Assembly (NCBI RefSeq): GCF_003269275.1
Contig: NZ_QLTS01000003.1
Span: 62,001-126,000, forward strand
DNA length: 64,000 nt
Direction of reading: 5' to 3'
From: Phascolarctobacterium faecium DSM 14760
GTDB taxonomy: Bacteria > Bacillota > Negativicutes > Acidaminococcales > Acidaminococcaceae
The notes beneath the pieces were generated by a model that ran no database searches, was not told where the DNA came from, and worked only from the letters and a program-made list of their open reading frames with translations. This document shows positions 35,786 through 43,910 of the stretch, piece after piece (within the stretch, counting starts at the first letter, position 1; every line of letters starts with the position of its first letter). The position numbers and the translations under genes were made by a program.

Positions 35786-36859
35786 TTATACGACTGCTAA
35801 AAAATTTAATTCCCACGCCGGCACATACGGATGTTTACGCAGATAAACCTTATATTCAGGCACTAACTGCCACATAAACAATGGCAGCAGGAAAATATCC
35901 GCATCGTGATGATAAGCGGCAATAAATAATTTAGGTTTATTACGTTTTATCTGCTCCTTTCCCCCTTTCAAAGCCTCCATCTCAGCGCCTTCCACATCCA
36001 TTTTGATGTAAGTTACACGCTCATCTTCAAGCAGTGTATCAATATCGACAGCCTGCACTATGTGACGCTGGCCTGTCAGCAACGTTGACTGACGGCCGCC
36101 GCTGTCAGAAAAAGACAGTTCTGCCGTTTCTTTCCAAATGGCTCTTTCAAAAATTTTGATATCAGACAAACCACTTGCCTCTAAATAAGCAGATAATTTT
36201 TTATAATTACGCCTATCCGGCTCTGCCGCAAAAATCCGATTATATTTATTATTAGTCAGCTGTAAAAATTCCCTGATCGTATCACCATTATAGGCACCTA
36301 GATCAGCATACGTTTCTTCTTCGCTCCAACTGAAAATACTCTGCAGATCTTTTAGCCGCTCCGTCTCACTTTGCCATAAATAATGCAGTTTACCGCTCAG
36401 CTTATAATTCAGTGATGCTGCAAACACGTCTCGGGACCAATCATCAGCCAAATTGTCATATACCTGCTGCAATTCCTGCTGATGCTGCTGCAGCCAGTCA
36501 AACGAAACTGTTTCATCTCCGGGAAACAGCAGCAAATGCGGCGCTACTGTTTCATGCATTGTGCTCAGCTCCTGAAAGCGGTTTAAAACTGCAGGCGACT
36601 CTGAGGCAAAGGCAATAACAATCAGAAAATCACCCAGCCGATCTTTAACTGCGGTATAAGTCTCGACCATATGACCACGAAAAACCTGCCCGCGAACAAA
36701 TTCATCACTGGCAAAAATACCGGCGACCTTTATTTGCATCCTGTCACACAAGTCAATAATCTGGTCGGCACCGTTACCCATTCCATATAAAACAACAGGC
36801 TTGTCAGTCAGCTGCAAAATCTGCCAAACGTCCTGTTTTTCCTTAATAAAATCCAACAT
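35786..36859 (-). CDS. FkbM-family SAM-dependent methyltransferase with N-terminal Rossmann-like domain
   Basis: A 357-residue protein. Residues 1-105 form a nucleotide- or sugar-binding-like alpha/beta domain (KPVVLYGMGNGADQIIDLCD). Residues ~170-330 are an FkbM methyltransferase: EETYADLGAYNGDTIREFLQ (SAM site), IFAAEPDRRNYKKLSAYLEA and TYIKMDVEGAEMEALKGGKE. FkbM enzymes O-methylate polyketides, glycans and other small molecules. The gene is monocistronic with no biosynthetic neighbours, so the acceptor is unknown. Confidence 0.82.
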   Translation of the reverse strand: MLDFIKEKQDVWQILQLTDKPVVLYGMGNGADQIIDLCDRMQIKVAGIFASDEFVRGQVFRGHMVETYTAVKDRLGDFLIVIAFASESPAVLNRFQELSTMHETVAPHLLLFPGDETVSFDWLQQHQQELQQVYDNLADDWSRDVFAASLNYKLSGKLHYLWQSETERLKDLQSIFSWSEEETYADLGAYNGDTIREFLQLTNNKYNRIFAAEPDRRNYKKLSAYLEASGLSDIKIFERAIWKETAELSFSDSGGRQSTLLTGQRHIVQAVDIDTLLEDERVTYIKMDVEGAEMEALKGGKEQIKRNKPKLFIAAYHHDADIFLLPLFMWQLVPEYKVYLRKHPYVPAWELNFLAVV

Positions 36860-36949
36860 TTACGCCGCTCCCTTCTCTACAACTTTATTGTACACGAAAC
36901 TTTACCTGCCGTCATACTTTTATTGCGTTAACTTTTACCATTCTTATGG

Positions 36950-37005
36950 TTGACATACCACCATCAAGTTTTATATACTATTATCGTAAACTTAATTTCA
37001 GTTTA
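36950..37005 (+). promoter_or_regulatory. Promoter and downstream inverted repeat for the ECF-like gene
   Basis: TTGACA at 36950-36955 and TATACT at 36974-36979 (18-bp spacer), then TAAACT-N7-AGTTTA at 36987-37005. The repeat lies at about +1 to +20, where a repressor would act. The leader to the start at 37033 is short. Confidence 0.6.
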
Positions 37006-37032
37006 TAGTTAACCATAATTAAGGTGATCTTT

Positions 37033-37524
37033 ATGTCTACTTTTAAAATTCGTGAAATCAGTGAAATTGCCTTATTAGCAGCATTTATCGCCGTCAGCGG
37101 GGCTTTTAAGCTTCCCAGCTTTATTCCAGGAAGTGAATTTCAACTCTCCGCTCCTATTGCTGTAGCGATCTGCGGTGTTTTTGGCATCAAAAAATATCTG
37201 CTTGCAGGTATTCTGGCCTCTGCCGGCGGTTTACTCCTGGGTACGCAAACTATTTTCAACGTCCTTATTGCAATGCTTTTTCGAATAGTCGTTGCCTTAT
37301 TATATGCAGTTTTAGGAAAAACCAAAATCTTCTACCTGTTATCAGGAGCTGTCGCTTCCTCCGCAGCACGTCTTGCACTCAGTCTTTTTATTGGTAAGGC
37401 AGTCTACCCTCTGTTGGCAGCAGCTCTTCCTGGAATGATTTTCACAGCATTAACATCCGGGTTATTTGCTTCTGTTTTAGAGAAAACATTAACCCTGACA
37501 AAACGCGTTTACGAACGTTCTTGA
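37033..37524 (+). CDS. Small integral membrane protein, probable ECF-transporter substrate-binding (S) component
   Basis: The start at 37033 (MSTFKIREISEIALLAAFIA) follows AAGGTGAT. The 163-residue protein is almost wholly hydrophobic, with five or six spans; it opens with the ALLAAFIAVSGAFKLP pattern common to ECF S components (an alanine-rich first helix). A later GTQTIFNVLIAMLFRIVVAL helix fits the same fold. S components bind vitamins or metals and borrow a shared energising module encoded elsewhere. The proposed ligand would be a guess. The gene is monocistronic with a strong terminator. Confidence 0.6.
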   Translation: MSTFKIREISEIALLAAFIAVSGAFKLPSFIPGSEFQLSAPIAVAICGVFGIKKYLLAGILASAGGLLLGTQTIFNVLIAMLFRIVVALLYAVLGKTKIFYLLSGAVASSAARLALSLFIGKAVYPLLAAALPGMIFTALTSGLFASVLEKTLTLTKRVYERS

Positions 37525-37540
37525 CCGCTACTTTTTCTAT

Positions 37541-37572
37541 GCCTGAAGTCAAAACTTCAGGCGTTTTTTATC
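37541..37572 (+). terminator. Intrinsic terminator after the ECF-like gene
   Basis: GCCTGAAGT (37541-37549) pairs with ACTTCAGGC around a CAAA-type loop and is followed by GTTTTTT. Confidence 0.9.
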
Positions 37573-37723
37573 CTGCTCTAACTATACTTGCCCAGACCTT
37601 TTTATAATGTTAAAATAGTACTGATAATATTTGCCGGAATATTCTTACTGCTCACTAATTTTCACCGGCTGTGTTTTATTACACGATCAATCAAACGGCA
37701 CTATTGCCAACGGAGGACTTGTT

Positions 37724-38092
37724 ATGATTTTGCAAGAATCTGGAGAAAACTATTTGGAAACCATTCTGATGCTGCAGCAGCAAAACGGCAGTGTCCGTTC
37801 TATCGACATTGCAACGCATATGAATTTTACCAAAGCCAGCGTCAGCAGGGCTATGAGTATTTTAAAACGCGAAAATTACATTCTGATGGAAGCGGACGGC
37901 AACATCATTCTGACTGAAACAGGGCTCGCTAAAGCAAACGCTGTTTTGGAAAGACATCTGCTGTTGACGCGCTTTTTACGCGAAAATCTTGGCGTATCCG
38001 AAGAAACAGCTGAAAAAGATGCCTGCCGGATCGAACATGTTATCAGCCCCGAAACCTTTACCGGGATAAAAAAACTGATCAAAAACTCTTAA
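37724..38092 (+). CDS. DtxR/MntR-family metal-dependent transcriptional regulator (short form)
   Basis: The start at 37724 follows GGAGG by 8 bp. The 122-residue protein has the DtxR winged helix (SGENYLETILMLQQQNGSVR, IDIATHMNFTKASVSRAMSI, LKRENYILMEADGNIILTET) and the dimerisation/metal domain (VLERHLLLTRFLRENLGVSE, DACRIEHVISPETF), where the Glu, Cys/Asp and His residues of the metal sites lie. It lacks the C-terminal SH3-like domain, like MntR. Likely senses Fe or Mn. Candidate targets are the CTTAAG-centred palindromes at 29581 and 29698 (inference). Confidence 0.88.
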   Translation: MILQESGENYLETILMLQQQNGSVRSIDIATHMNFTKASVSRAMSILKRENYILMEADGNIILTETGLAKANAVLERHLLLTRFLRENLGVSEETAEKDACRIEHVISPETFTGIKKLIKNS

Positions 38093-38116
38093 CAATTCAA
38101 AGGAGCTGTTTTAACA

Positions 38117-38821
38117 ATGATGAAAAAATTACTTCTTTTGCTTACTGTTGCCATCGCAATGCTGGCATTGCCGCTGGCCGCTCATGCAGACAAAACGAAA
38201 TGGACGAATCCCAATTACGATTTTAATAAACTTCACCGCATCAATTTGGTTTCCATAAGTGTAGTCGATCCTGTCGGCAGCAATTTTACTGTTGACGATA
38301 TGGCGACCGAAAAAATAATAAGTGCTTTACAAAAAGCTTTAACTAAAAAAGATTATGTTTTTGATACAAGCATCGAATCAAATCTTTCAATTACCAAAGA
38401 AGATGCTTCCCAACTGACCAAAGATGCTTTAAGCGGCACTTATACAGATATATCGACCAAAATAGCGCCTGCTCCAACTGCTGATCTGAAAATAATCGCC
38501 CATAAATTTGGTTACAACAGACGGGTCATCCCCGCTCACGAAGAACCGCGTACCAGATATTACAAAGAAAAGGTCAAAGACAATAAAGGAAACTGGATCG
38601 AACGGGATGCAGAACGAACTGTTTATGAATATGTTCCGGCCAGCACTGTATATGACGGCTACGTTGATGTAGCTTTTCATCTTTTTGACCCTGCTACAGG
38701 AAAAATAATTTTCAGTCTGCGCGATACACGCAGCCGTACAGCAGACAGTGATACAACAAATATGTGGCAGCGCATGGCCAATGCTTTCGTTCAGGATCTT
38801 GATAAAGCTGCAAAAAAATAA
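38117..38821 (+). CDS. Secreted protein of unknown function
   Basis: A 234-residue protein with a clear signal peptide (MMKKLLLLLTVAIAMLALPL, cleavage near AHADK). The mature part contains NRINLVSISVVDP-like beta strands, ADLKIIAHKFGYNRRV, a charged middle (RYYKEKVKDNKGNWIERDAE) and a late FHLFDPATGKIIFSLRDTRS, a pattern seen in lipoprotein/DUF4136-like outer-envelope proteins. It lies 24 bp after the DtxR-like gene with its own RBS AAAGGAG, so the two are probably one operon and the protein may be metal-related. I do not recognise a defined function. Confidence 0.6.
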   Translation: MMKKLLLLLTVAIAMLALPLAAHADKTKWTNPNYDFNKLHRINLVSISVVDPVGSNFTVDDMATEKIISALQKALTKKDYVFDTSIESNLSITKEDASQLTKDALSGTYTDISTKIAPAPTADLKIIAHKFGYNRRVIPAHEEPRTRYYKEKVKDNKGNWIERDAERTVYEYVPASTVYDGYVDVAFHLFDPATGKIIFSLRDTRSRTADSDTTNMWQRMANAFVQDLDKAAKK

Positions 38822-38835
38822 CTCTGCAAATTTCT

Positions 38836-38866
38836 AAACACCCTTTAAATAATTAAAGGGTGTTTA
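38836..38866 (+). terminator. Intrinsic terminator after the DtxR operon
   Basis: Stem AACACCCTTTAA / TTAAAGGGTGTT with loop ATAA, followed by TATTCTTG. Confidence 0.8.
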
Positions 38867-38962
38867 TTCTTGTATACCTCTGTATCTTAATGATATTTTT
38901 TCCTAATTTGCTTGACACTCTATTCAAAGATGTTATAATTTAGTATATCAAACTGAATACGG

Positions 38963-39113
38963 TAATGCAGGTTCCGTCAGGAATAACAGAGAAGACCGGT
39001 TAAAAGCCGGCGCGGTCCCGCCGCTGTAAGATGGAGCAACGCCTATAGAACCACTGGAATATTCCGGGAAGGAAGGCCGAGCCATGAAGTCAAGCCAGAA
39101 GAACTACCTGCAT
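38963..39113 (+). promoter_or_regulatory. Adenosylcobalamin riboswitch aptamer
   Basis: The P1 strands ATGCAGGTT (start) and AACTACCTGCAT (end) enclose the conserved core GCCGGCGCGGTCCCGCCGCT followed by GTAAG, and the B12 box GTCAAGCCAGAAGAAC at 39089-39104. The order, spacing and length match the cobalamin riboswitch. It precedes a terminator and then the exported CbiK gene, so high cobalamin should shut the gene off. Confidence 0.93.
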
Positions 39114-39170
39114 CGCGATCTTAGTGACCTGCGAAGGACGGGGAAAGATCATGGGTCTAACCATGTTTTA

Positions 39171-39204
39171 TCACCATCCCTAATATTTATGGATGGTTTT
39201 TTTA
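39171..39204 (+). terminator. Riboswitch expression-platform terminator
   Basis: ACCATCC (39173-39179) pairs with GGATGGT (39191-39197), followed by T6. Between aptamer and terminator lie GATCTT/AAGATC and CATGG/CCATG pairings that could form the alternative structure. Confidence 0.85.
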
Positions 39205-39245
39205 TTACCTATTCAGAAAATAATCAGAGGAAAGAGGAATAATTT

Positions 39246-40145
39246 ATGAAAAAACTGCTTTCAATGTTAGTTATGGCTTCAATGATGGTTTTTGCACTGG
39301 GAACTATGGGCACTTCTGCCGCTGCTAAAGCACCGAAAAACGACAAGGCTGTCGTAGTAGTCAGCTTCGGTTCGACCTTCGACGACACCCGTACGAAAGA
39401 TATCGGCGGGATCGAAGAAGCTGTTGCCAAAGCTTTCCCGAACCGTGATTTTAAACGTGCTTTTACTTCCTACATCATCATGGAACGATTGGAAAAAAAT
39501 AAAGGCATCAAAGTCAACGATTTGCCTGCAACCTTAAAAGAACTGAAAAAAGCCGGTTATAAAGACATTCTCGTACAACCGACTCATTTGCTGCACGGCG
39601 AAGAATATGAGCATAAAGTCCTGACCACCGTTGATAAATTCAAAGGTGATTTTGACCGCATCGTTGTCAGCGATCCTCTGATGGTAGGTAAAAACGATTT
39701 CGCTATCGCTGCTTCCGCTGTTGCGACTCAATTCCCGACTCTTGGCAAAGGTGAAGGCGTTGTCTTGATGGGTCACGGTTCTCCCCGTGATAACAACCAA
39801 TCCTTTGGCAACACCTACAAAATGCTGCAGGAAACCTTTGATAAAATGGGTTTACCGGTAGTAGTTGGCACTGTTGAAGAAGTGGATACTCCTAACGTGG
39901 ACGAAGTTCTGGAACAAATCAAAGCACGCGGTTACAAAACTGTGCATATGTTCCCCCTGATGATCGTTGCAGGCGACCATGCCAACAACGATATGTACGG
40001 AGATGAAGAAGATTCCTGGAAATCCATGATCGAAAAAATGGGCGTTAAAACTGTAGGTCACCTGCAGGGTATCGGCCGCAATGCCGCAGTACAGGCTATT
40101 TATGTACAGCATGCAGTTGCTGCTGAAGCCGGTGTTCAAAGATAA
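39246..40145 (+). CDS. cbiK: Exported sirohydrochlorin cobaltochelatase CbiK-type
   Basis: A 299-residue protein with an N-terminal signal peptide (MKKLLSMLVMASMMVFALGT, cleavage near SAAAKA). The chelatase begins at AVVVVSFGSTFDDTRTKDIG. The metal ligands are likely the His in VVLMGHGSPRDNN and in LMIVAGDHANNDM, with VGTVEEVDTPNVDEVL completing the class II chelatase pattern. Cytoplasmic CbiK inserts cobalt into sirohydrochlorin in anaerobic B12 synthesis; exported versions are known in sulfate reducers (CbiKP). Here export plus B12 riboswitch control suggests a role in cobalt or tetrapyrrole acquisition outside the membrane (inference). Confidence 0.88.
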   Translation: MKKLLSMLVMASMMVFALGTMGTSAAAKAPKNDKAVVVVSFGSTFDDTRTKDIGGIEEAVAKAFPNRDFKRAFTSYIIMERLEKNKGIKVNDLPATLKELKKAGYKDILVQPTHLLHGEEYEHKVLTTVDKFKGDFDRIVVSDPLMVGKNDFAIAASAVATQFPTLGKGEGVVLMGHGSPRDNNQSFGNTYKMLQETFDKMGLPVVVGTVEEVDTPNVDEVLEQIKARGYKTVHMFPLMIVAGDHANNDMYGDEEDSWKSMIEKMGVKTVGHLQGIGRNAAVQAIYVQHAVAAEAGVQR

Positions 40146-40160
40146 ATAATTACTGTTAGT

Positions 40161-40198
40161 CCAAAGGACGTTCTTCTAAGGAAGAACGTCCTTTTATG
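40161..40198 (+). terminator. Intrinsic terminator of cbiK
   Basis: Stem AAAGGACGTTCTTC / GAAGAACGTCCTTT with loop TAAG, continuing into T residues. Confidence 0.92.
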
Positions 40199-40283
40199 TT
40201 CTGGAAATCAGTACAAAAATATTACAGCGTTTTTATTTTAATAAAATTTTCTGTAAATTTGTTACCCTTTGTTGCTGCTGCTC

Positions 40284-40313
40284 TTGCTTTATGAGATATT
40301 AGAATGCTATACT
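40284..40313 (+). promoter_or_regulatory. Promoter of the dcuC-like gene
   Basis: TTGCTT at 40284-40289 and TATACT at 40308-40313 with an 18-bp spacer, 45 bp before the start codon. Confidence 0.55.
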
Positions 40314-40358
40314 TTAGTCATTGAAAGACATTATATATGAAGAAAGGGTGTTGCACCA

Positions 40359-41732
40359 ATGGGTTTAGTAATCTCTGCTCTTGTTACTTTTTGGGTCGGC
40401 TTTCTGATCTACAAAAAGTACAAACCTCAACCGGTCTTATTCTTAGGCGGTATGATCTTAATGTATATTGCCGCCATTTTCGGTTACGGTACTATCTTAC
40501 CGGCCAAAGCCGCTACAGGCTCTACTTTCTTTGATGCTTTTGAATTTATTCGCGCTACCATGAGTTCTAATGCCGGCAAGCTCGGTATGAACATTATGGC
40601 AGTTGGCGCTTTTGCCCGCTATATGGACAAAATCGGCGCTTCCCGTTCTTTAGTTCGTCTGACTATCCGTCCTTTACTGGCTTTAAAATCACCTTATATC
40701 GTTTTATCCGGCACCTGGGTTGTCGGTATGCTGATCGGTCTGTGCATCAACAGTGCATCTGGTCTGGCCATGCTGCTGATGGTCACCATGTTCCCGATCC
40801 TGATCGGACTTGGTGTCAGCCGTCTGTCTGCTACGGCTGCTGTTGCTACTACGCTCTGCTTCGACTGGAGCCCCAGTGATACCGGCACCATCCTTTCTGC
40901 TGAAACCGCCGGCTTGAACCCGGTAGTTTACTGGACTGACTACCAGGTACCGATCGTTTTGGTTGCTTTCGTTGTTGTCGGCACACTGCACTATTTCACT
41001 CAAAAATATATGGATAAACGTGACGGACATGTCGTCCAGCCGATGGAAGTTGAAAAACCTGCTGAAGATGATCCGGCTGACAGCGCGCCGCTCTGGTATG
41101 CGGTCCTGCCGGTTATTCCGCTGGCTTTGATCCTCTCCTTCAGCCCGCTGTGGATCACCTCAATCAAAATGAACATCGTTATGGCTATGTTCATTGGACT
41201 TTTTATTGGCGCCTGCTGCGAATACATGCGCTGGCATGACGGCAAAAAAGTTCTCGGCGACATCCAGACCTTCTTTGACGGTTTAGGAATGCAGATGGCT
41301 AACGTTATCACCTTGATCGTAGCCGGTCAGACTTTTGCTCAGGGCCTTCTGTCCATGGGTACTATCAATGCGCTGATCTCCGGCAGTCAGGGCTTTGGCT
41401 TTGGCCCGATGGCTATGATGCTCGTTATGGTCGCTATCATCACCTTCTCGGCTATCGTTATGGGCAGCGGCAACGCTCCGTTCTTTGCCTTTGCGGCTCT
41501 GACACCTGCTGTTGCAGCCCATACAGGACTGCATCCGGTACTGATGCTTCTGCCGATGCATTTTGCGGCTTCTATTGCCCGTAACTGTTCGCCGATCACA
41601 GCAGTTATCGTTGTATCCTCCGGCATGGGCGGCGTTTCTCCGTTCGACCTGGTAAAACGTACCGCTATACCAATGGCCGGCGCAATGCTTGTTAATATCG
41701 GTATGACCTTCTTCTACTATTACAGAGGGTAA
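40359..41732 (+). CDS. DcuC-family C4-dicarboxylate (or peptide-related) carrier
   Basis: A 457-residue membrane carrier with 11-12 spans, of the DcuC/YfcC superfamily. Typical stretches are MLIGLCINSASGLAMLLMVT, ATTLCFDWSPSDTGTILSAE and MGSGNAPFFAFAALTPAVAA with an Asn-Ala-Pro loop. DcuC proteins exchange or export succinate and other C4-dicarboxylates in anaerobes; family members also move other anions. It is followed by an M19 dipeptidase gene after a weak terminator, so a peptide-linked substrate is equally possible. Confidence 0.78.
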   Translation: MGLVISALVTFWVGFLIYKKYKPQPVLFLGGMILMYIAAIFGYGTILPAKAATGSTFFDAFEFIRATMSSNAGKLGMNIMAVGAFARYMDKIGASRSLVRLTIRPLLALKSPYIVLSGTWVVGMLIGLCINSASGLAMLLMVTMFPILIGLGVSRLSATAAVATTLCFDWSPSDTGTILSAETAGLNPVVYWTDYQVPIVLVAFVVVGTLHYFTQKYMDKRDGHVVQPMEVEKPAEDDPADSAPLWYAVLPVIPLALILSFSPLWITSIKMNIVMAMFIGLFIGACCEYMRWHDGKKVLGDIQTFFDGLGMQMANVITLIVAGQTFAQGLLSMGTINALISGSQGFGFGPMAMMLVMVAIITFSAIVMGSGNAPFFAFAALTPAVAAHTGLHPVLMLLPMHFAASIARNCSPITAVIVVSSGMGGVSPFDLVKRTAIPMAGAMLVNIGMTFFYYYRG

Positions 41733-41751
41733 TTGAAATTTTGATAAAACA

Positions 41752-41785
41752 GAATAGCTGCCTGCGGGCGGCTATTCTTATTTTA
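41752..41785 (+). terminator. Intercistronic hairpin between the carrier and dipeptidase genes
   Basis: An 11-bp stem GAATAGCTGCC / GGCGGCTATTC (one G-T pair), followed by TTATTTTAG. Probably a partial terminator. Confidence 0.6.
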
Positions 41786-41802
41786 GAAAGGATGTGTAAA
41801 TC

Positions 41803-42753
41803 ATGTTCATCTGCGACTGTCACTGCGACACACTTACCGAGCTTTACAAAAAAGGCACTTCCCTGTATGACAACGATCAGCACTTCGACATTAAACGTCA
41901 GATAGAGCTGGGCGGCGGTCTGCAGTTTTGCGCTATTTTTGTCCCGACCCACGAATTCCGTTACTACGGCGGACTGCGTTATACGCTTTCCCTCCTCGAC
42001 AAATATAAGCAGGAGCTTAAAACACTGCAGGAGAAAGGCATCGACGTGCTTCCCGTTTTAACTAAAGCCGATGCTGCCGACGTGCTCAACCACAAAGCAG
42101 CAACTCTGCTGGCTATCGAAGAAGGCGGCGCTATCGACGGCAGTCTGGAAGCTCTGCGCATGCTCTATGAGCTTGGCGTGCGCGCTATCACCCTTACCTG
42201 GAGCAACCGCAACGACATTGCCGACGGCGTCAACGAAGAATGCAGCGGCGGCGGTCTGACCACCTTTGGCCGTCAGGTAGTTGCAGAAATGAACCGTCTG
42301 GGCATGCTGGTAGATGTTTCCCATATTGCTACAGCGGGCTTCTGGGATGTTATCGAAACTTCTACCAAACCGATCATTGCTACCCATTCCAATGCCAAAA
42401 CACTTTGCAGTCATCCCCGTAATCTCAATGACGACCAGATCAAAGCCATCAATGCCAATGACGGTCTGATCGGTATCACCTTTGCCGGACAGTTCCTGGA
42501 AGAAGATTATAACAATGCCTGCATCGACAGTGTATACCGCCATATCGACTATATGCTGAACCTTTTGGGCAATGACGACCACGTCGGTTTCGGCAGCGAC
42601 TTCGACGGCATCAGTCACCCGCCTTATAATATCCACGGCGTACAGGATTACAAACCGCTGGTAGAATACCTGCAAAGCAAAAACTACAGCGACAGTACCA
42701 TTGAAAAAATCACCCACAAAAACGTGCTGAACCTGCTCGGCAAAGTATTATAA
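41803..42753 (+). CDS. Membrane (renal) dipeptidase, peptidase family M19
   Basis: A 316-residue amidohydrolase-fold peptidase. Metal ligands appear in order: FICDCHCDTL (HxD, residues 7-9), the bridging Glu in TLLAIEEGGAIDGS, the His in LVDVSHIATAG and the His in PIIATHSNAKTL, with the final Asp in VGFGSDFDGI. M19 enzymes cleave dipeptides, including those with D-residues at the C-terminus, using two zinc ions. It has no signal peptide, so acts in the cytoplasm on imported dipeptides. RBS GAAAGGATG is upstream. Confidence 0.92.
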   Translation: MFICDCHCDTLTELYKKGTSLYDNDQHFDIKRQIELGGGLQFCAIFVPTHEFRYYGGLRYTLSLLDKYKQELKTLQEKGIDVLPVLTKADAADVLNHKAATLLAIEEGGAIDGSLEALRMLYELGVRAITLTWSNRNDIADGVNEECSGGGLTTFGRQVVAEMNRLGMLVDVSHIATAGFWDVIETSTKPIIATHSNAKTLCSHPRNLNDDQIKAINANDGLIGITFAGQFLEEDYNNACIDSVYRHIDYMLNLLGNDDHVGFGSDFDGISHPPYNIHGVQDYKPLVEYLQSKNYSDSTIEKITHKNVLNLLGKVL

Positions 42754-42811
42754 ATAATGATAGCAAACTAAAATGAACCGCTATGACCTTGATATGCCAC
42801 AAGTAAGCCCC

Positions 42812-42851
42812 ATAAAGAAAAGACCCATCTTTTGATGGGTCTTTTCTTTAT
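42812..42851. terminator. Bidirectional terminator
   Basis: Stem ATAAAGAAAAGACCCATC / GATGGGTCTTTTCTTTAT with loop TTTT. It lies between the convergent M19 and NYN-domain genes. Confidence 0.93.
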
Positions 42852-42916
42852 GGTAATTTCAATATCGCCAAAAGTCTAACACAGATCAATAATGTACACA
42901 AATACCTCTGTATTTA

Positions 42917-43690
42917 TTACTTACATCTATAGGCGATAATGGTAACTTTACCTTTTCCGGGATACTTTTTTATTTCATATTTTCTGGGGAATGCTTCTAT
43001 TAGCTTCGGCAATTTAATAAACCCGAAAGTTCGCACATCAAAATCCGGTTTTACTCTTTTTATAAATTGTCCGGCTGAACTAACATTTACATAGCCTTCA
43101 TCATCCTGGTACTTGTCAGATGCTATTTTTAATAAATTATGTATTACACTTATATCTTCTTTCGTAGAATCGACTGCAGCAGTTTCCAAGCATTCCTCTT
43201 CTATCTCTATTGCTTTTTCACTGCTTTCAGTTTTAGACTTTGCTGCTTTTATATTTTCGCCAAGGTTCTCCAGAAAAATAAATTCATCACAACTGTTTCT
43301 AAAAGCTTCCGGTGTTTTCTTTTCACCAACACCCATCACATATACTCCGGATTCATGCAAATTTATTGCCAAGGGAGTATAATCACTGTCGCTGGCAACG
43401 ATAACAAATGCATCATAAATCCCTTTATGCAGCAAATTCATTGTATCGATTACCAACGCCATATCAGTTGTATTTTTACCAGAAACATAGTCAAACTGCT
43501 GCTCCGCTTTTATCGCTAAACGTTTCAGCTCATTTTCCCAGTTTTTTAATGTATCTTTTCTCCAATTACCATACGCTCTTTTTACAACGATACGGCCATG
43601 TGTAGATATTTCCTGTATAACATCCTCCAACTTTGCCAACTGAGTGTTATCTGCATCAATTAAAAGCGCGATTCTTTGCAAATTCTCCAT
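42917..43690 (-). CDS. NYN-domain (PIN-like) putative RNase with C-terminal LOTUS/OST-HTH domain
   Basis: A 257-residue protein. The NYN nuclease domain (residues 1-145) shows the acidic residues of the PIN-like site: ALLIDADNTQ (Asp13, Asp15), TTDMALVIDTMNLL and VIVASDSDYTPLA. Residues ~185-257 fit an OST-HTH/LOTUS winged helix (ISVIHNLLKIASDKYQDDEG, FDVRTFGFIKLPKLIEAFPR). This LabA/Limkain-like architecture is thought to cleave or bind RNA. It sits just outside the guaA island and would follow guaA if the island were absent. Function in bacteria is not established. Confidence 0.85.
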   Translation of the reverse strand: MENLQRIALLIDADNTQLAKLEDVIQEISTHGRIVVKRAYGNWRKDTLKNWENELKRLAIKAEQQFDYVSGKNTTDMALVIDTMNLLHKGIYDAFVIVASDSDYTPLAINLHESGVYVMGVGEKKTPEAFRNSCDEFIFLENLGENIKAAKSKTESSEKAIEIEEECLETAAVDSTKEDISVIHNLLKIASDKYQDDEGYVNVSSAGQFIKRVKPDFDVRTFGFIKLPKLIEAFPRKYEIKKYPGKGKVTIIAYRCK

Positions 43691-43748
43691 AAACCCCTCC
43701 TTAACATTCTCAATATTCTTATAAGTAAATAACCATAAATCAGCTACT

Positions 43749-43760
43749 TATTCCCACTCG
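43749..43760. repeat. Putative attachment-site repeat (distal copy)
   Basis: TATTCCCACTCG, identical to the 3' end of guaA at 48426-48437. The gap 43691-43910 otherwise shows no gene. Confidence 0.6.
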
Positions 43761-43910
43761 CTCCTGTTAGATGTTTTCTAAACAGATTTGCTTATGAAAT
43801 TTAATTCAGAGTATTGGTATTCTTTTCATTATTCAGATAGTAGAGGCTATCTGATTTTTTGTTGCCATAGTGTTGCCAATCACATGTTATAAAAAATAAC
43901 CCGTGTAGAA

